Origin: Paracoccaceae bacterium
Lineage (GTDB): Bacteria; Pseudomonadota; Alphaproteobacteria; Rhodobacterales; Rhodobacteraceae
Reading direction: 5' to 3'
Assembly (NCBI GenBank): GCA_022843025.1
Contig: JALHOL010000006.1
Location: forward strand, 1-64,000
Length of the DNA stretch: 64,000 nucleotides
The notes under the pieces: model-generated
Databases searched by the model: none
The model's input: the letters and a program-made list of their open reading frames with translations, nothing else
What the model was told of the DNA's origin: nothing
Made by a program: the position numbers and the translations under genes
Shown here: in pieces, positions 51,676-60,644 of the stretch
Position numbering within the stretch: position 1 is the stretch's first letter
How the letters are laid out: every line of letters starts with the position of its first letter

Positions 51676-51837
51676 ATGAAACTGATCGAAACTCTGAAAG
51701 CTGCCGCCGCCAATCGGGCCGTTTACCGCAACACGCGTGACGAGATTGCCCGCATGCCGCGCGACGTGGCGCTGGATCTGGGGATCTTCCCGGAAGACGC
51801 CCATCATATCGCCTGGGCGGCCGTTTACGGCAAATAA
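51676..51837 (+). CDS. DUF1127-like small protein (53 aa)
   Basis: MKLIETLKAAAANRAVYRNT is followed by RDEIARMPRDVALDLGIFPE and a His-rich tail. The Arg-rich helix with the Ile/Leu-Gly-Ile/Leu pattern resembles the DUF1127 (YjiS) family, whose Rhodobacter member CcaF1 is an RNA-binding regulator of sRNA abundance. AAAGGAAAG lies before the ATG. A stem-loop precedes and a terminator follows, so it is an independent unit. Confidence 0.8.
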   Translation: MKLIETLKAAAANRAVYRNTRDEIARMPRDVALDLGIFPEDAHHIAWAAVYGK

Positions 51838-51864
51838 GGAATTCCATCCGTGTCGAGCGGGGAA

Positions 51865-51889
51865 AAGGGGGCCGGATGGCCCCCTTTTT
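51865..51889. terminator. Bidirectional intrinsic terminator
   Basis: AAGGGGGCC (51865-51873), loop GGAT, GGCCCCCTT (51878-51886), then TTT; on the minus strand the stem is followed by TT and purines. It ends the DUF1127-like gene and probably coaD, whose stop is at 51894. Confidence 0.85.
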
Positions 51890-51893
51890 CGTT

Positions 51894-52385
51894 TCACCCG
51901 AAACGACGCGCCAAGGCCGCCTGCACCGGGGGAGTTACGAATTTCGACACATCCCCCCCAAGACGCGCGATTTCCTTGACCAGCTTCGACGCGATCGCCT
52001 GCCGGCGGGCATCGGCCATCATGAAGACCGTTTCGATGGAGGCATCCAGCGCGCGGTTCATGCCGACCATCTGAAATTCGTATTCAAAATCCGCCACGGC
52101 GCGCAGACCGCGCACAATGACCGAAGCCCCCACATCGCGGGCGCAATCGATCAGCAGGTTTTCGAACGGATGGACGACAATCTCACCCCCGGTCTTGGCC
52201 GTGATGGCGGAACATTCCGCCTCGACCATGGCCACACGCTCTTCGAGCGAGAACAGGGGGCTTTTGTCCCGGTTGATCGCAACGCCGATCACCAGCCGGT
52301 CCACCAACGCCATCGCCCGCTGGATGATGTCGACATGGCCGAGCGTGATCGGGTCGAAAGTGCCCGGATAGAGGCCGATACGCAT
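51894..52385 (-). CDS. coaD: Phosphopantetheine adenylyltransferase
   Basis: 163 aa. It makes dephospho-CoA from phosphopantetheine and ATP. The nucleotidyltransferase motif GLYPGTFDPITLGHVDII (4-21, with the TxGH pair) and VIVRGLRAVADFEYEFQM (about 86-103) are diagnostic. The start MRIGLYPG is the family start. Confidence 0.96.
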   Translation of the reverse strand: MRIGLYPGTFDPITLGHVDIIQRAMALVDRLVIGVAINRDKSPLFSLEERVAMVEAECSAITAKTGGEIVVHPFENLLIDCARDVGASVIVRGLRAVADFEYEFQMVGMNRALDASIETVFMMADARRQAIASKLVKEIARLGGDVSKFVTPPVQAALARRFG

Positions 52386-52473
52386 GGGTTCACTCCCCCG
52401 TTTATGCGGTGGCTGCACGCAACATTATTGCGCGGAATAGCGCAAGGTCCAAAGTGAACCGGCGGCGCTGTGA

Positions 52474-52908
52474 TCAGAAGCCTTTGATCATGCCTTCGAG
52501 CGCGTCCTTTTCCATGGCCAGTTCCGTCAGGCGGGCCTTGACCACATCTCCGATGGAGATGAAGCCGACCATCTGGTTGCCATCCATCACGGGCATGTGG
52601 CGGAACCGGCCGTCGGTCATCTTTTGCAGCACTTCATTGGCCTGTTCCTCACGCCGGCAGCCGACGATGTTGGCGGTCATGATGCTGTCGACGGTATCCG
52701 CCATGCAGGTGATCCCACGCCGGCCGATTTCGCGCACGATGTCGCGTTCCGACACGATGCCTGCGACGCGCTTGCCATCGGGCGAGACGATGACCGCACC
52801 GATGCGGCGCGATGACAGGATTTCCGCTGTCTGGGCAACCGTTGTGCCCGGCACAACCGTGACCACACTGTCATCCGATTTGGACTTCAGGATTTGGCTG
52901 ACAAGCAT
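52474..52908 (-). CDS. Two-CBS-domain protein
   Basis: 144 aa made of two CBS motifs: the first about 8-65 (VVPGTTVAQTAEILSSRRIG; AGIVSERDIVREI), the second about 75-135 (MTDGRFRHMPVMDGNQMVGF). Such stand-alone CBS pairs bind adenine nucleotides and regulate partner enzymes. There is no linked enzyme. The start MLVSQILKSKSDD follows GGAGG at the usual distance; an upstream in-frame extension is not conserved in style. Confidence 0.9.
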   Translation of the reverse strand: MLVSQILKSKSDDSVVTVVPGTTVAQTAEILSSRRIGAVIVSPDGKRVAGIVSERDIVREIGRRGITCMADTVDSIMTANIVGCRREEQANEVLQKMTDGRFRHMPVMDGNQMVGFISIGDVVKARLTELAMEKDALEGMIKGF

Positions 52909-53038
52909 GGATTCCTCCCTCTCCATTCTTCGGCCCTCGATGCTGCGCCGGGGCGGGATTTCTGTCAACGATTGCATGAGGCTTTACAGATCAGGGGTTT
53001 GAAAGACATCCTTTGGCTGTCGAGCGGTGGAGTGGATC

Positions 53039-53632
53039 ATGCGCCTGTCTGTGTTTGTAATGGCCGGTCTTCTGGCGACGGCACTGCCTGCCAACGCGCA
53101 GGAGGTGACGGCCACCGCGCGGGTCTATGACCGGATCGCGGCCTTTGCATTGCCCGAGGGTTTTGTCGGTGCCTATGAAAATGAGGAGGGCGGCAGTTAT
53201 CTGCTGGAATTCGTGCCCGAGGGCGAGAGCGTTGAAGGCTGGAGCGAGATGATCACCCTGTCGGGGGCGAAGGGGCTGGCGGTGCAGATGCCTGCCCCGC
53301 TTGACGTGGCAGCGGCAATCGGAGCCGGATTTCGCGAGAGTTGCCCCGAAAGCTATCGCGGGTCGGATGAGGGCGCGCAGCAGGTGGCAGGCGGCGACGC
53401 GGCGCATCTGGTGCTGTTTTCCTGCGGTGCTGCGGGTGCAGAGACGGAAAGCGCGCTGATCCTTGTGGTCATATCCGGGGAGGATGTCTTTAACCTGCAA
53501 TGGGCAGAGCGCGGGGCGACCGTGCCCCCCGATCCCGATATCTGGCTTCCCCGTTTTGACACGGTCCTGTCGTTGCGGCTTTGTCCGGTGGTTGAGGGCG
53601 AGGAGCCACCCTACCCTTCCTGCAATTCCTAG
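53039..53632 (+). CDS. Exported hypothetical protein
   Basis: 197 aa. A signal peptide (about 1-20, MRLSVFVMAGLLATALPANA then cleavage before QEV) is followed by a domain without a recognised family. It has a Cys near 108 and one near 130, and a C-terminal Cys in YPSCNS. The GGAG six bases before the ATG fixes the start. Its stop overlaps the convergent lysR stop by four bases. Function unknown. Confidence 0.75.
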   Translation: MRLSVFVMAGLLATALPANAQEVTATARVYDRIAAFALPEGFVGAYENEEGGSYLLEFVPEGESVEGWSEMITLSGAKGLAVQMPAPLDVAAAIGAGFRESCPESYRGSDEGAQQVAGGDAAHLVLFSCGAAGAETESALILVVISGEDVFNLQWAERGATVPPDPDIWLPRFDTVLSLRLCPVVEGEEPPYPSCNS

Positions 53633-54525
53633 GCGCGGGTTGCCAGTGCTTCCAACCGGGCCACTTCACGGCGCAGACCCTGCGCCAGCAGATCGGCAAA
53701 GCGGTTCAACCGCGCGACGCGGCCATCATCCGCGTGGCGGATCAGCCAGAAGCTGCGCGTCAGCGCGACCTGATCAGGAATAAGCCGGATAAGTTCCGGC
53801 GCGGCGGGAAGGGCGAAGTCATGCACCACCCCCACCCCTGCCCCGGCGCGCAGCCAGTTGAGCTGCACCGAGACGGAGTTTGAGGCCAGCGCCACGGTCC
53901 CTGCCCCAAGTTCCGACAAGTAATCGAGTTCCTTGTCGTGGATCATATCAGGGATGTAGCCGATGAGGCGGTGCCTGTTCAAATCGGCCTGCGTGACAAG
54001 CGGCGCTGCGTGGTCCAGGTAATCGGGGTGGGCGGCAAGGTGCAGGCGGTAATCGGTCAGCTTCTGCACGGTCAACCGGCCCGCCGTGGGGCGGCTGACG
54101 GCGATGGCGAGGTCTGCCTCGCGTTTCGACAGGTTGAAGACGCGCGGCAGGGCGACGATCTGCACTTCTAGCCCCGGATTGGCGTCGCAGATGGCGGCCA
54201 GAACCTGTGGCAATAGATAATTGGCGCAACCGTCCGGCGCACCGATGCGAATCTGGCCAGACAGCCCTTCTGGCCCCGACAGCGCCTCGCGCGCGCCATC
54301 CAGCGCGGTCTCAGCCCGCTCGGCATGTGGCAGCAGGCGGGTTCCCTCCTCGGTCAGCGCATAGCCTTGGGGGGATTTGGCAAAAAGGCGGGCGCCCATC
54401 GACTCTTCTAACCGGGCGATGCGGCGGCCAACGGTTGCGGCGTCGATCTTCAGCCGCTTGCCCGCGCCCGACAGGCTTTCGCTGCGGGCAACGGCCAGAA
54501 AGATGCGAAGGTCATCCCAATCCAT
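53629..54525 (-). CDS. LysR-family regulator divergent to mmsA
   Basis: 298 aa. The HTH (MDWDDLRIFLAVARSESLSG then LKIDAATVGRRIARLEESMG) is at about 1-45 and an effector-binding domain follows. The ATG lies right next to a 16-bp palindrome, and no clear ribosome site precedes it. Its position, divergent to methylmalonate-semialdehyde dehydrogenase, suggests it controls that gene and perhaps valine or inositol breakdown. Confidence 0.88.
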   Translation of the reverse strand: MDWDDLRIFLAVARSESLSGAGKRLKIDAATVGRRIARLEESMGARLFAKSPQGYALTEEGTRLLPHAERAETALDGAREALSGPEGLSGQIRIGAPDGCANYLLPQVLAAICDANPGLEVQIVALPRVFNLSKREADLAIAVSRPTAGRLTVQKLTDYRLHLAAHPDYLDHAAPLVTQADLNRHRLIGYIPDMIHDKELDYLSELGAGTVALASNSVSVQLNWLRAGAGVGVVHDFALPAAPELIRLIPDQVALTRSFWLIRHADDGRVARLNRFADLLAQGLRREVARLEALATRA

Positions 54526-54527
54526 GT

Positions 54528-54550
54528 TTTGCAATCCTGCAAAGCGCTTT
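54528..54550. promoter_or_regulatory. Overlapping palindromes between lysR and mmsA (operator candidates)
   Basis: TTTGCA-atcc-TGCAAA (54528-54543) begins two bases from the lysR start codon. It overlaps the perfect 10-mer AAAGCGCTTT (54541-54550). The T-N11-A type symmetry fits LysR binding, and the position fits autorepression with activation of mmsA. Confidence 0.5.
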
Positions 54551-54620
54551 TGAAATCTTGCCCCTTTATGGCGCATTTCCGCAAGGCTATTGTGGCGACA
54601 ACGAAATTTGGGAGGCGACG

Positions 54621-56120
54621 ATGAAAGAGATCGGTCACTGGATCAACGGCAAGCATGTGGCGGGCACATCGGGGCGGTTTGCCGATGTGTTCAACCCAGC
54701 CACGGGTGAGGTGCAGGCGCGCGTGGCTTTGGCCACAAAGGCCGAATTGGACGCTGCCACCGCAGATGCGGCCAAGGCGCAGGTCAAGTGGGGTGCCACC
54801 AACCCGCAGCGTCGCGCGCGGGTGATGATGGAATTCGTCCGCCTGCTGAACCGCGATATGGACAAGCTGGCCGAGGCGCTTTCATCCGAGCACGGGAAAA
54901 CCATCCCCGATGCCAAGGGCGACATTCAGCGCGGGCTTGAAGTGATGGAGTTCTGCATCGGCGCGCCGCATCTGCTCAAGGGTGAGTTCACTGACAGCGC
55001 CGGGCCGGGCATCGACATGTATTCGATGCGCCAACCCATCGGCGTCGCGGCCGGGATCACGCCGTTCAACTTTCCGGCCATGATCCCGATGTGGAAGATG
55101 GGCCCGGCGCTGGCCTGCGGGAATGCGTTCATCCTGAAGCCGTCAGAGCGGGATCCGTCAGTGCCGCTGATGCTGGCCGAACTGATGCAAGAGGCCGGGC
55201 TGCCTGATGGCGTGTTGCAAGTGATCAACGGCGACAAGGAATCGGTCGATGCGATCCTGGACAACCCGATCATCGCGGGGATCGGTTTCGTTGGGTCCAC
55301 CCCGATTGCAGAATACATCTATGGTCGGGGCTGTTCCAACGGCAAGCGCGTGCAGTGCTTTGGCGGGGCCAAGAACCACATGATCATCATGCCGGATGCC
55401 GACATGGATCAGGCCGCGGATGCGCTGGTGGGTGCGGGTTATGGCGCGGCGGGCGAACGCTGTATGGCAATCTCGGTCGCGGTGCCGGTTGGTGATGAGA
55501 CCGCTGATCGGCTGATTGAAAAGCTGATCCCGCGGATCGAGAAGTTGAAGGTCGGCCCCTATACTGCTGGAAACGATGTGGATTACGGCCCGGTCGTCAC
55601 GGCGGCGGCGAAGGCGAATATCCTGAAGCTGGTGGAATCGGGCGTGGCACAGGGTGCGAAGCTTGTCGTCGATGGGCGTGGGTTCAAGTTGCAGGGATAT
55701 GAGGACGGGTTCTTTGTCGGCCCGCATCTGTTTGACCATGTGACCCGCGACATGGACATCTATCGCAAGGAAATCTTTGGTCCTGTGCTTTCGACCGTCC
55801 GCGCCAAGACCTACGAAGAGGCGCTGGCCTATGCGATGGACCATGAATATGGCAACGGCACCGCGATCTATACCCGCGATGGCGATACTGCGCGGGATTT
55901 TGCGGCGCGGGTGAATGTCGGCATGATCGGGATCAACGTGCCGATCCCGGTGCCGCTGGCCTATCACACCTTTGGCGGTTGGAAGAAATCGGCCTTTGGC
56001 GATTTGAACCAGCACGGCCCCGATGCCTTTCGCTTTTACACACGGACCAAGACTATCACCTCGCGTTGGCCGTCGGGGATCAAGGAAGGCGCAAGCCTGA
56101 ACTTCAAGCCGATGGATTGA
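54621..56120 (+). CDS. mmsA: Methylmalonate-semialdehyde dehydrogenase (acylating)
   Basis: 499 aa. It converts methylmalonate semialdehyde or malonate semialdehyde to propionyl- or acetyl-CoA in valine, thymine and inositol degradation. The family signatures ITPFNFPAMIPMWKMGPALA (about 145-165) and the catalytic Cys in GAAGERCMAISVAVPVGDE (about 280) are clear; acylating enzymes lack the usual general-base Glu and read GGAKNHMI here. GGAGG six bases before the ATG sets the start; a longer frame runs into lysR. Confidence 0.95.
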   Translation: MKEIGHWINGKHVAGTSGRFADVFNPATGEVQARVALATKAELDAATADAAKAQVKWGATNPQRRARVMMEFVRLLNRDMDKLAEALSSEHGKTIPDAKGDIQRGLEVMEFCIGAPHLLKGEFTDSAGPGIDMYSMRQPIGVAAGITPFNFPAMIPMWKMGPALACGNAFILKPSERDPSVPLMLAELMQEAGLPDGVLQVINGDKESVDAILDNPIIAGIGFVGSTPIAEYIYGRGCSNGKRVQCFGGAKNHMIIMPDADMDQAADALVGAGYGAAGERCMAISVAVPVGDETADRLIEKLIPRIEKLKVGPYTAGNDVDYGPVVTAAAKANILKLVESGVAQGAKLVVDGRGFKLQGYEDGFFVGPHLFDHVTRDMDIYRKEIFGPVLSTVRAKTYEEALAYAMDHEYGNGTAIYTRDGDTARDFAARVNVGMIGINVPIPVPLAYHTFGGWKKSAFGDLNQHGPDAFRFYTRTKTITSRWPSGIKEGASLNFKPMD

Positions 56121-56148
56121 TCCGGGCCTGTGCCGAACGGATTTCTTG

Positions 56149-56176
56149 CAAAGGGTCGCCGATGGGCGGCCCTTTG
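56149..56176 (+). terminator. Hairpin terminator of mmsA
   Basis: A 12-bp stem (56149-56160 with 56165-56176, one G-T wobble) begins CAAAGGG and ends CCCTTTG. No T-run follows, so termination may need other factors. Confidence 0.6.
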
Positions 56177-56241
56177 TCATTGGCGGCTTGATTGCCGTTA
56201 CCTTGCAATGCTTTTCTGGCGGTCGTGGCTAGGAGAGTGGC

Positions 56242-56880
56242 ATGGATTGGTTGGGCGTTCTTGGTGACCTGAAGGCAGAGACGCGGGCCGAACTGGCAGG
56301 CTTGCAAATCCGGATTTTGCCGCGCGGGCTGGATCTGTTTTCCAAGGGGGATCGGGCGCAAGCCTTTCCCATGGTTCTGTCGGGGCGGATCGAGGTTTGC
56401 CTGACAGGGCCATCGGGCCGCGAGATTCTGCTTTATGCCGTGGAAGCGGGCCAAAGCTGCATTCAGACGACACTGGGCCTTCTGGGGGATGAACCCTATT
56501 CGGGCACCGCTGCGACGGTGACGGAGACCGAGGTGGTGCGCATCCCCAAGCCGATGTTCCTGCGGCTGATGGACAGTGACCCGGCCTTTCGCGCCTTTGT
56601 GCTGCGGTCCTTCGGGCAAAGGATGGCGGATCTGACCCGACTGCTGGAATCGGTGGCCTTTGGCCGGATTGATGAGCGGTTGGCGCAGGTGCTTTTGGCC
56701 TTGGCCGAGGATGAGGTGGTGCGCGCCACGCAGGCCGAGATTGCCGCCCGTATCGGATCCGCGCGCGAGGTCGTGTCGCGCAAGCTGGATGCCTTTTCCA
56801 AGGCGGGATGGGTGGTGCGGGACCGGGGTGAAGTGCATCTGCGCGATCTGACTGCTCTGCGTCGGGCGGCGGGGCAGTAA
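56242..56880 (+). CDS. Crp/Fnr-family regulator
   Basis: 212 aa. The N-terminal cyclic-nucleotide-like sensor (about 1-130, with VLSGRIEVCLTGPSGREIL) and C-terminal HTH (about 155-205, TQAEIAARIGSAREVVSRKL) are typical. It has no Fnr-type four-Cys cluster, but Cys in EVCLTG and QSCIQT lie in the sensor. The neighbour DUF2892 gene has a Crp-like palindrome in its promoter, so this regulator probably controls it. The effector is unknown; a thiol/sulfur signal is a guess. Confidence 0.88.
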   Translation: MDWLGVLGDLKAETRAELAGLQIRILPRGLDLFSKGDRAQAFPMVLSGRIEVCLTGPSGREILLYAVEAGQSCIQTTLGLLGDEPYSGTAATVTETEVVRIPKPMFLRLMDSDPAFRAFVLRSFGQRMADLTRLLESVAFGRIDERLAQVLLALAEDEVVRATQAEIAARIGSAREVVSRKLDAFSKAGWVVRDRGEVHLRDLTALRRAAGQ

Positions 56881-56905
56881 CCTGCCCTAGCGTGCCGGCA
56901 AAGGA

Positions 56906-56920
56906 TGTGACGAAGTCACA
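56906..56920. promoter_or_regulatory. Crp/Fnr-type palindrome upstream of the DUF2892 gene
   Basis: TGTGACGAAGTCACA is a perfect inverted repeat (TGTGAC/GTCACA, three bases between). It abuts a promoter-like pair CAGACA (56919-56924) and TATGTT (56942-56947), 17 bases apart. It is the likely target of the adjacent Crp/Fnr-family protein, overlapping the -35 region. Confidence 0.55.
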
Positions 56921-56995
56921 GACAACGCATTCGAAATTTGCTATGTTTTCGCATGACCCGGACCAACCGGGCCGACCACCGGAAAGGGAACGACC

Positions 56996-57202
56996 ATGTT
57001 CAAAACCAATGTTGGCGGAATTGACCGCATCCTTCGGATCGTCGTCGGGCTTGCGTTGCTTGCCGGATTTTTCCTGAATGCGGATGCAACCTATCGCTGG
57101 GCTTATCTGATCGGCATCGTGCCGCTGGCCACGGGATTGCTGTCTTCCTGCCCGCTTTATTCCATTCTGGGGCTTTCGACCTGCCCGATGAAGCGGTCGT
57201 GA
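56996..57202 (+). CDS. DUF2892 (YgaP-like) two-helix membrane protein
   Basis: 68 aa. MFKTNVGGIDRILRIVVGLA then a second helix LIGIVPLATGLLSSCPLYSI, ending STCPMKRS. It matches the membrane half of E. coli YgaP, which is fused there to a rhodanese. Two Cys residues are present (SCPLY and STCPM). GGAAAGG before the ATG supports the start. A separate rhodanese is encoded 3 kb away at 60309. Confidence 0.9.
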   Translation: MFKTNVGGIDRILRIVVGLALLAGFFLNADATYRWAYLIGIVPLATGLLSSCPLYSILGLSTCPMKRS

Positions 57203-57248
57203 TATCTGATTAAGAACGCGCCGCCGCCCAGTTTTGGGCGGCGGTTGA

Positions 57249-60113
57249 CTATTCGGCCGCGACGCGCTTGGGTTTGAGCATGTCACGCAAGTAGCGGCCG
57301 GTATGGCTGCGTTCATTTTTGGCCACGTCTTCGGGTGTGCCCTGAGCCACAACCTCACCCCCGCCATCGCCGCCTTCGGGACCGATGTCGATGATCCAGT
57401 CGGCAGTCTTGATGACATCAAGGTTATGTTCGATCACCACCACCGTGTTGCCCTGATCGACAAGTTCATGCAGCACTTCAAGAAGTTTGCGTACATCTTC
57501 GAAATGCAGGCCGGTTGTGGGCTCATCGAGGATGTAAAGCGTGCGGCCTGTTGCACGACGTGCGAGCTCCTTGGAGAGCTTTACGCGCTGCGCTTCGCCC
57601 CCGGAAAGCGTGGTCGCCTGCTGGCCAACCTTGATATAGCCAAGGCCCACTTGGCAGAGCGCATCCATCTTTTCGCGGATAGCAGGCACGGCAGCAAAGA
57701 AGGTTTGCGCATCTTCACACGTCATATCAAGAACGTCTGATATGCTTTTGTTCTTAAACTTAATTTCCAGCGTTTCGCGGTTGTAGCGCGCGCCTTTGCA
57801 GGTTTCACAGGTAACATAGACATCGGGCAGGAAGTGCATCTCGATCTTGATGACGCCATCACCTTGGCAAGCCTCACACCGGCCGCCCTTGACGTTGAAG
57901 CTGAACCGACCGGGTTGATAGCCGCGCGCCTTGGCCTCGGGAAGGCCGGCGAACCAATCGCGGATTGGCGTGAAAGCCCCGGTGTAAGTGGCCGGGTTTG
58001 AACGTGGAGTCCGCCCAATGGGGCGTTGATCAATGTCGATCACCTTGTCCAGATGTTCAAAGCCGCGAATGGTTTCGCAGGGCGCCGGCGTTTCCCGCGC
58101 ACCGTTCAGGCGGGTTGCGGCGGTCTTGAACAGCGTCTCGATCGTCAGTGTGGATTTGCCCCCACCCGACACGCCGGAAACGCAGACAAAGCGGCCCAGC
58201 GGGAAATCGACGGTGACGTTCTTGAGGTTGTTTCCGGTGGCGCCAACCACAGTAAGTTTCTTGCCATTTCCCGCACGGCGGGTTTTGGGCACCGAAATCT
58301 CACGCTGGCCGGAAAGATACTGGCCTGTCAGGCTTACGGGATCAGCGGCCACCTGTTCCGGCGTGCCGTGGCTGACCACGCGGCCGCCATGGACGCCCGC
58401 GCCGGGGCCGATGTCGAAAACATAATCCGCCTCGCGGATCGCGTCTTCGTCATGTTCCACCACAAGCACCGTATTGCCCTGATCACGCAGGTTCTTCAGC
58501 GTGGTAAGCAAACGGTCATTGTCGCGCTGGTGCAGACCGATGGAGGGTTCATCCAGCACATAAAGAACGCCCGTCAGGCCCGAACCGATCTGCGACGCCA
58601 GACGGATACGCTGGGATTCACCACCCGAAAGCGTGCCCGCATTGCGCGACAGTGTCAGGTAGTCCAGCCCGACATTGACAAGGAATCCAAGACGTTCGCG
58701 GATTTCCTTAAGAATGGCGCGGGCGATTTCGTTCTTCTGGTTGGTCAGGCTTTCTGGAACGCTGCCGATCCAGGCATAGGCCTCTTTGATCGACATGCGG
58801 ACAACCTGGCCGACATGCAGACCTGCGATCTTTACCGCCAGTGCCTCGGGCTTCAGGCGATAGCCGTGGCAGGTGCCGCAATCGCGGTTGTTCTGATAGC
58901 GCTCAAACTCCTCACGCACCCAGTTGCTGTCGGTTTCGCGGTAGCGGCGTTCCATGTTGGGAATGACGCCTTCGAACACGCGAGAGACCTCATAGATCCG
59001 ACCGCCTTCGTCATATCGGAAGCGGATCTCTTCATCACCCGAGCCGTGTAGGAAGACCTGATGCACATGGGCGGGAAGGTCTTTCCATTTCTTTTTGGCG
59101 TCGAATTCGTAATGTTTTGCAAGGGCCTGGATGGTTTGCGTGAAGTAGGGGCTTTTGGATTTGGCCCAAGGCGCCAGCGCGCCCTGCATCAGCGTCAGCC
59201 CCTGATCGGGGACGACGAGGCGTTCATCAAAGAACAATTCCACCCCAAGGCCATCGCATGCCGGGCAGGCCCCGAAGGGCGCGTTGAAAGAGAACAGGCG
59301 CGGTTCGATTTCGGAGATGGTGAAACCGGAAACCGGGCAGGCGAACTTTTCGGAATATGTGATGCGCTGGGGATCGCCTTCGCCTTCACCCGGTGCGGTT
59401 TCGATGATGGCGATGCCATCGGCAAGGTCCAATGCGGTGCGGAAGCTGTCGGCAAGGCGGGTTTCGAGCCCTTCGCGCACGATGATGCGGTCGACGACGA
59501 CGTCGATGTCATGGCGGAACTTCTTGTCCAGCGTTGGCGGTTCTTCGAGTTCGTAGAAGGTGCCGTCGACCTTCACACGCTGGAACCCCTGTTTGCGCAG
59601 TTCCAGGAACTCCTTTTTGTATTCCCCCTTCCGGTCGCGGATGATTGGGGCGAGGAGATAGGCACGGCTGCCTTCCGGCATGGCCATGACAGCATCGACC
59701 ATATCCTGCACCTGCATCGCAGTGATCGGCAGGCCAGTCGCGGGGCTGTAGGGGGTGCCCACACGCGCGAACAACAGGCGCATATAATCGTAGATTTCGG
59801 TGACCGTCCCAACGGTCGAGCGCGGGTTCTTGGACGTGGTCTTTTGTTCGATGCTGATCGCGGGGGATAGGCCGCTGATATGATCGACATCGGGTTTGCC
59901 CATCATGTCGAGGAACTGCCGTGCATAGGCCGACAGCGATTCCACATAGCGGCGCTGGCCTTCGGCATAGATCGTGTCAAAGGCGAGCGAGGACTTGCCC
60001 GATCCAGAAAGGCCGGTGATCACAACCAGCTGGTCGCGCGGGATGCTGACATCCACGCCCTTAAGATTGTGTTCGCGCGCACCGCGCACTTCGATGAACT
60101 TCTGTTCGGCCAT
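57249..60113 (-). CDS. uvrA: Excinuclease ABC subunit A
   Basis: 954 aa, full length. UvrA recognises bulky DNA lesions and loads UvrB. Two ABC modules are present with Walker [12 protein letters not shown] and [11 protein letters not shown], and signatures [12 protein letters not shown] and [12 protein letters not shown]. Zinc-binding Cys pairs are visible in CPVSGF-CPAC and CEAC-CETC. The start [18 protein letters not shown] is the family start. An alphaproteobacterial SOS box lies 67 bases upstream, so it is LexA-controlled. Confidence 0.97.
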   Translation of the reverse strand: MAEQKFIEVRGAREHNLKGVDVSIPRDQLVVITGLSGSGKSSLAFDTIYAEGQRRYVESLSAYARQFLDMMGKPDVDHISGLSPAISIEQKTTSKNPRSTVGTVTEIYDYMRLLFARVGTPYSPATGLPITAMQVQDMVDAVMAMPEGSRAYLLAPIIRDRKGEYKKEFLELRKQGFQRVKVDGTFYELEEPPTLDKKFRHDIDVVVDRIIVREGLETRLADSFRTALDLADGIAIIETAPGEGEGDPQRITYSEKFACPVSGFTISEIEPRLFSFNAPFGACPACDGLGVELFFDERLVVPDQGLTLMQGALAPWAKSKSPYFTQTIQALAKHYEFDAKKKWKDLPAHVHQVFLHGSGDEEIRFRYDEGGRIYEVSRVFEGVIPNMERRYRETDSNWVREEFERYQNNRDCGTCHGYRLKPEALAVKIAGLHVGQVVRMSIKEAYAWIGSVPESLTNQKNEIARAILKEIRERLGFLVNVGLDYLTLSRNAGTLSGGESQRIRLASQIGSGLTGVLYVLDEPSIGLHQRDNDRLLTTLKNLRDQGNTVLVVEHDEDAIREADYVFDIGPGAGVHGGRVVSHGTPEQVAADPVSLTGQYLSGQREISVPKTRRAGNGKKLTVVGATGNNLKNVTVDFPLGRFVCVSGVSGGGKSTLTIETLFKTAATRLNGARETPAPCETIRGFEHLDKVIDIDQRPIGRTPRSNPATYTGAFTPIRDWFAGLPEAKARGYQPGRFSFNVKGGRCEACQGDGVIKIEMHFLPDVYVTCETCKGARYNRETLEIKFKNKSISDVLDMTCEDAQTFFAAVPAIREKMDALCQVGLGYIKVGQQATTLSGGEAQRVKLSKELARRATGRTLYILDEPTTGLHFEDVRKLLEVLHELVDQGNTVVVIEHNLDVIKTADWIIDIGPEGGDGGGEVVAQGTPEDVAKNERSHTGRYLRDMLKPKRVAAE

Positions 60114-60179
60114 GCCCATTCCCCCGGACGGATGCGATGTAGATAGGCCATGCGGCGCGAGTCTCCAATGTAAAAATGT

Positions 60180-60194
60180 GAACATTGAGTGAAC
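60180..60194. promoter_or_regulatory. LexA (SOS) box of uvrA
   Basis: GAAC-ATTGAGT-GAAC fits the alphaproteobacterial LexA direct-repeat site GAAC-N7-GAAC exactly. It is 67 bases before the uvrA start and 115 bases before the divergent rhodanese gene. Confidence 0.75.
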
Positions 60195-60308
60195 AAAGAC
60201 AGGAAGCGCCGAGAAATGCTCAGGCTTTATGCGCAACCGGATGGGGCCTTTACATATTCGTTTTTCCGCATATGTATCCGCAACAGTCCGTCACAATAGG
60301 TTGCCCCC

Positions 60309-60644
60309 ATGACCCCGATTACTTCTGTTCCCCAAGCCATCGATCTGGCCGCCAAAGGTGAGATCGTCCTTCTCGATGTGCGCGAAGCAGGCGAGCTTGC
60401 CTCTTCCGGCACGGCGCAGGGGGCGATCCATATTCCGCTGGGCCTGCTGCCCCTGCGCGCCGATCCGCGCGCGCCAGATTATGATGCGCGGCTTAACGGC
60501 AAACCAGTTGCGGTATTCTGTGCAGCGGGCGCGCGCGCAGGGCGGGCTGTCGAACTGCTGGAACGGTTCGGGCATGAGGCCGTGAACATCGGCGGGTTTG
60601 GCGATTGGTGCGGTTGCGGCGGGCCCGTGCAGCGTCACGCCTGA
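60309..60644 (+). CDS. Rhodanese-domain protein
   Basis: 111 aa, single rhodanese domain. The active-site Cys71 is in AVFCAAGARAGRA, a CxxGxR-type loop for sulfane sulfur. The N-terminal LLDVREAGELASSGTAQGAI is typical of PspE/YgaP-like rhodaneses. It ends in a Gly/Cys-rich tail (WCGCGGP). Its stop overlaps the convergent MFS stop by ten bases. It is divergent from uvrA. With the DUF2892 gene at 56996 it may represent a split YgaP. Confidence 0.9.
   Translation: MTPITSVPQAIDLAAKGEIVLLDVREAGELASSGTAQGAIHIPLGLLPLRADPRAPDYDARLNGKPVAVFCAAGARAGRAVELLERFGHEAVNIGGFGDWCGCGGPVQRHA

Noticed and set aside
56198-57421. 407-codon minus-strand frame
   Set aside because: Antisense to the Crp/Fnr and DUF2892 genes; Pro/Arg-rich without motifs.
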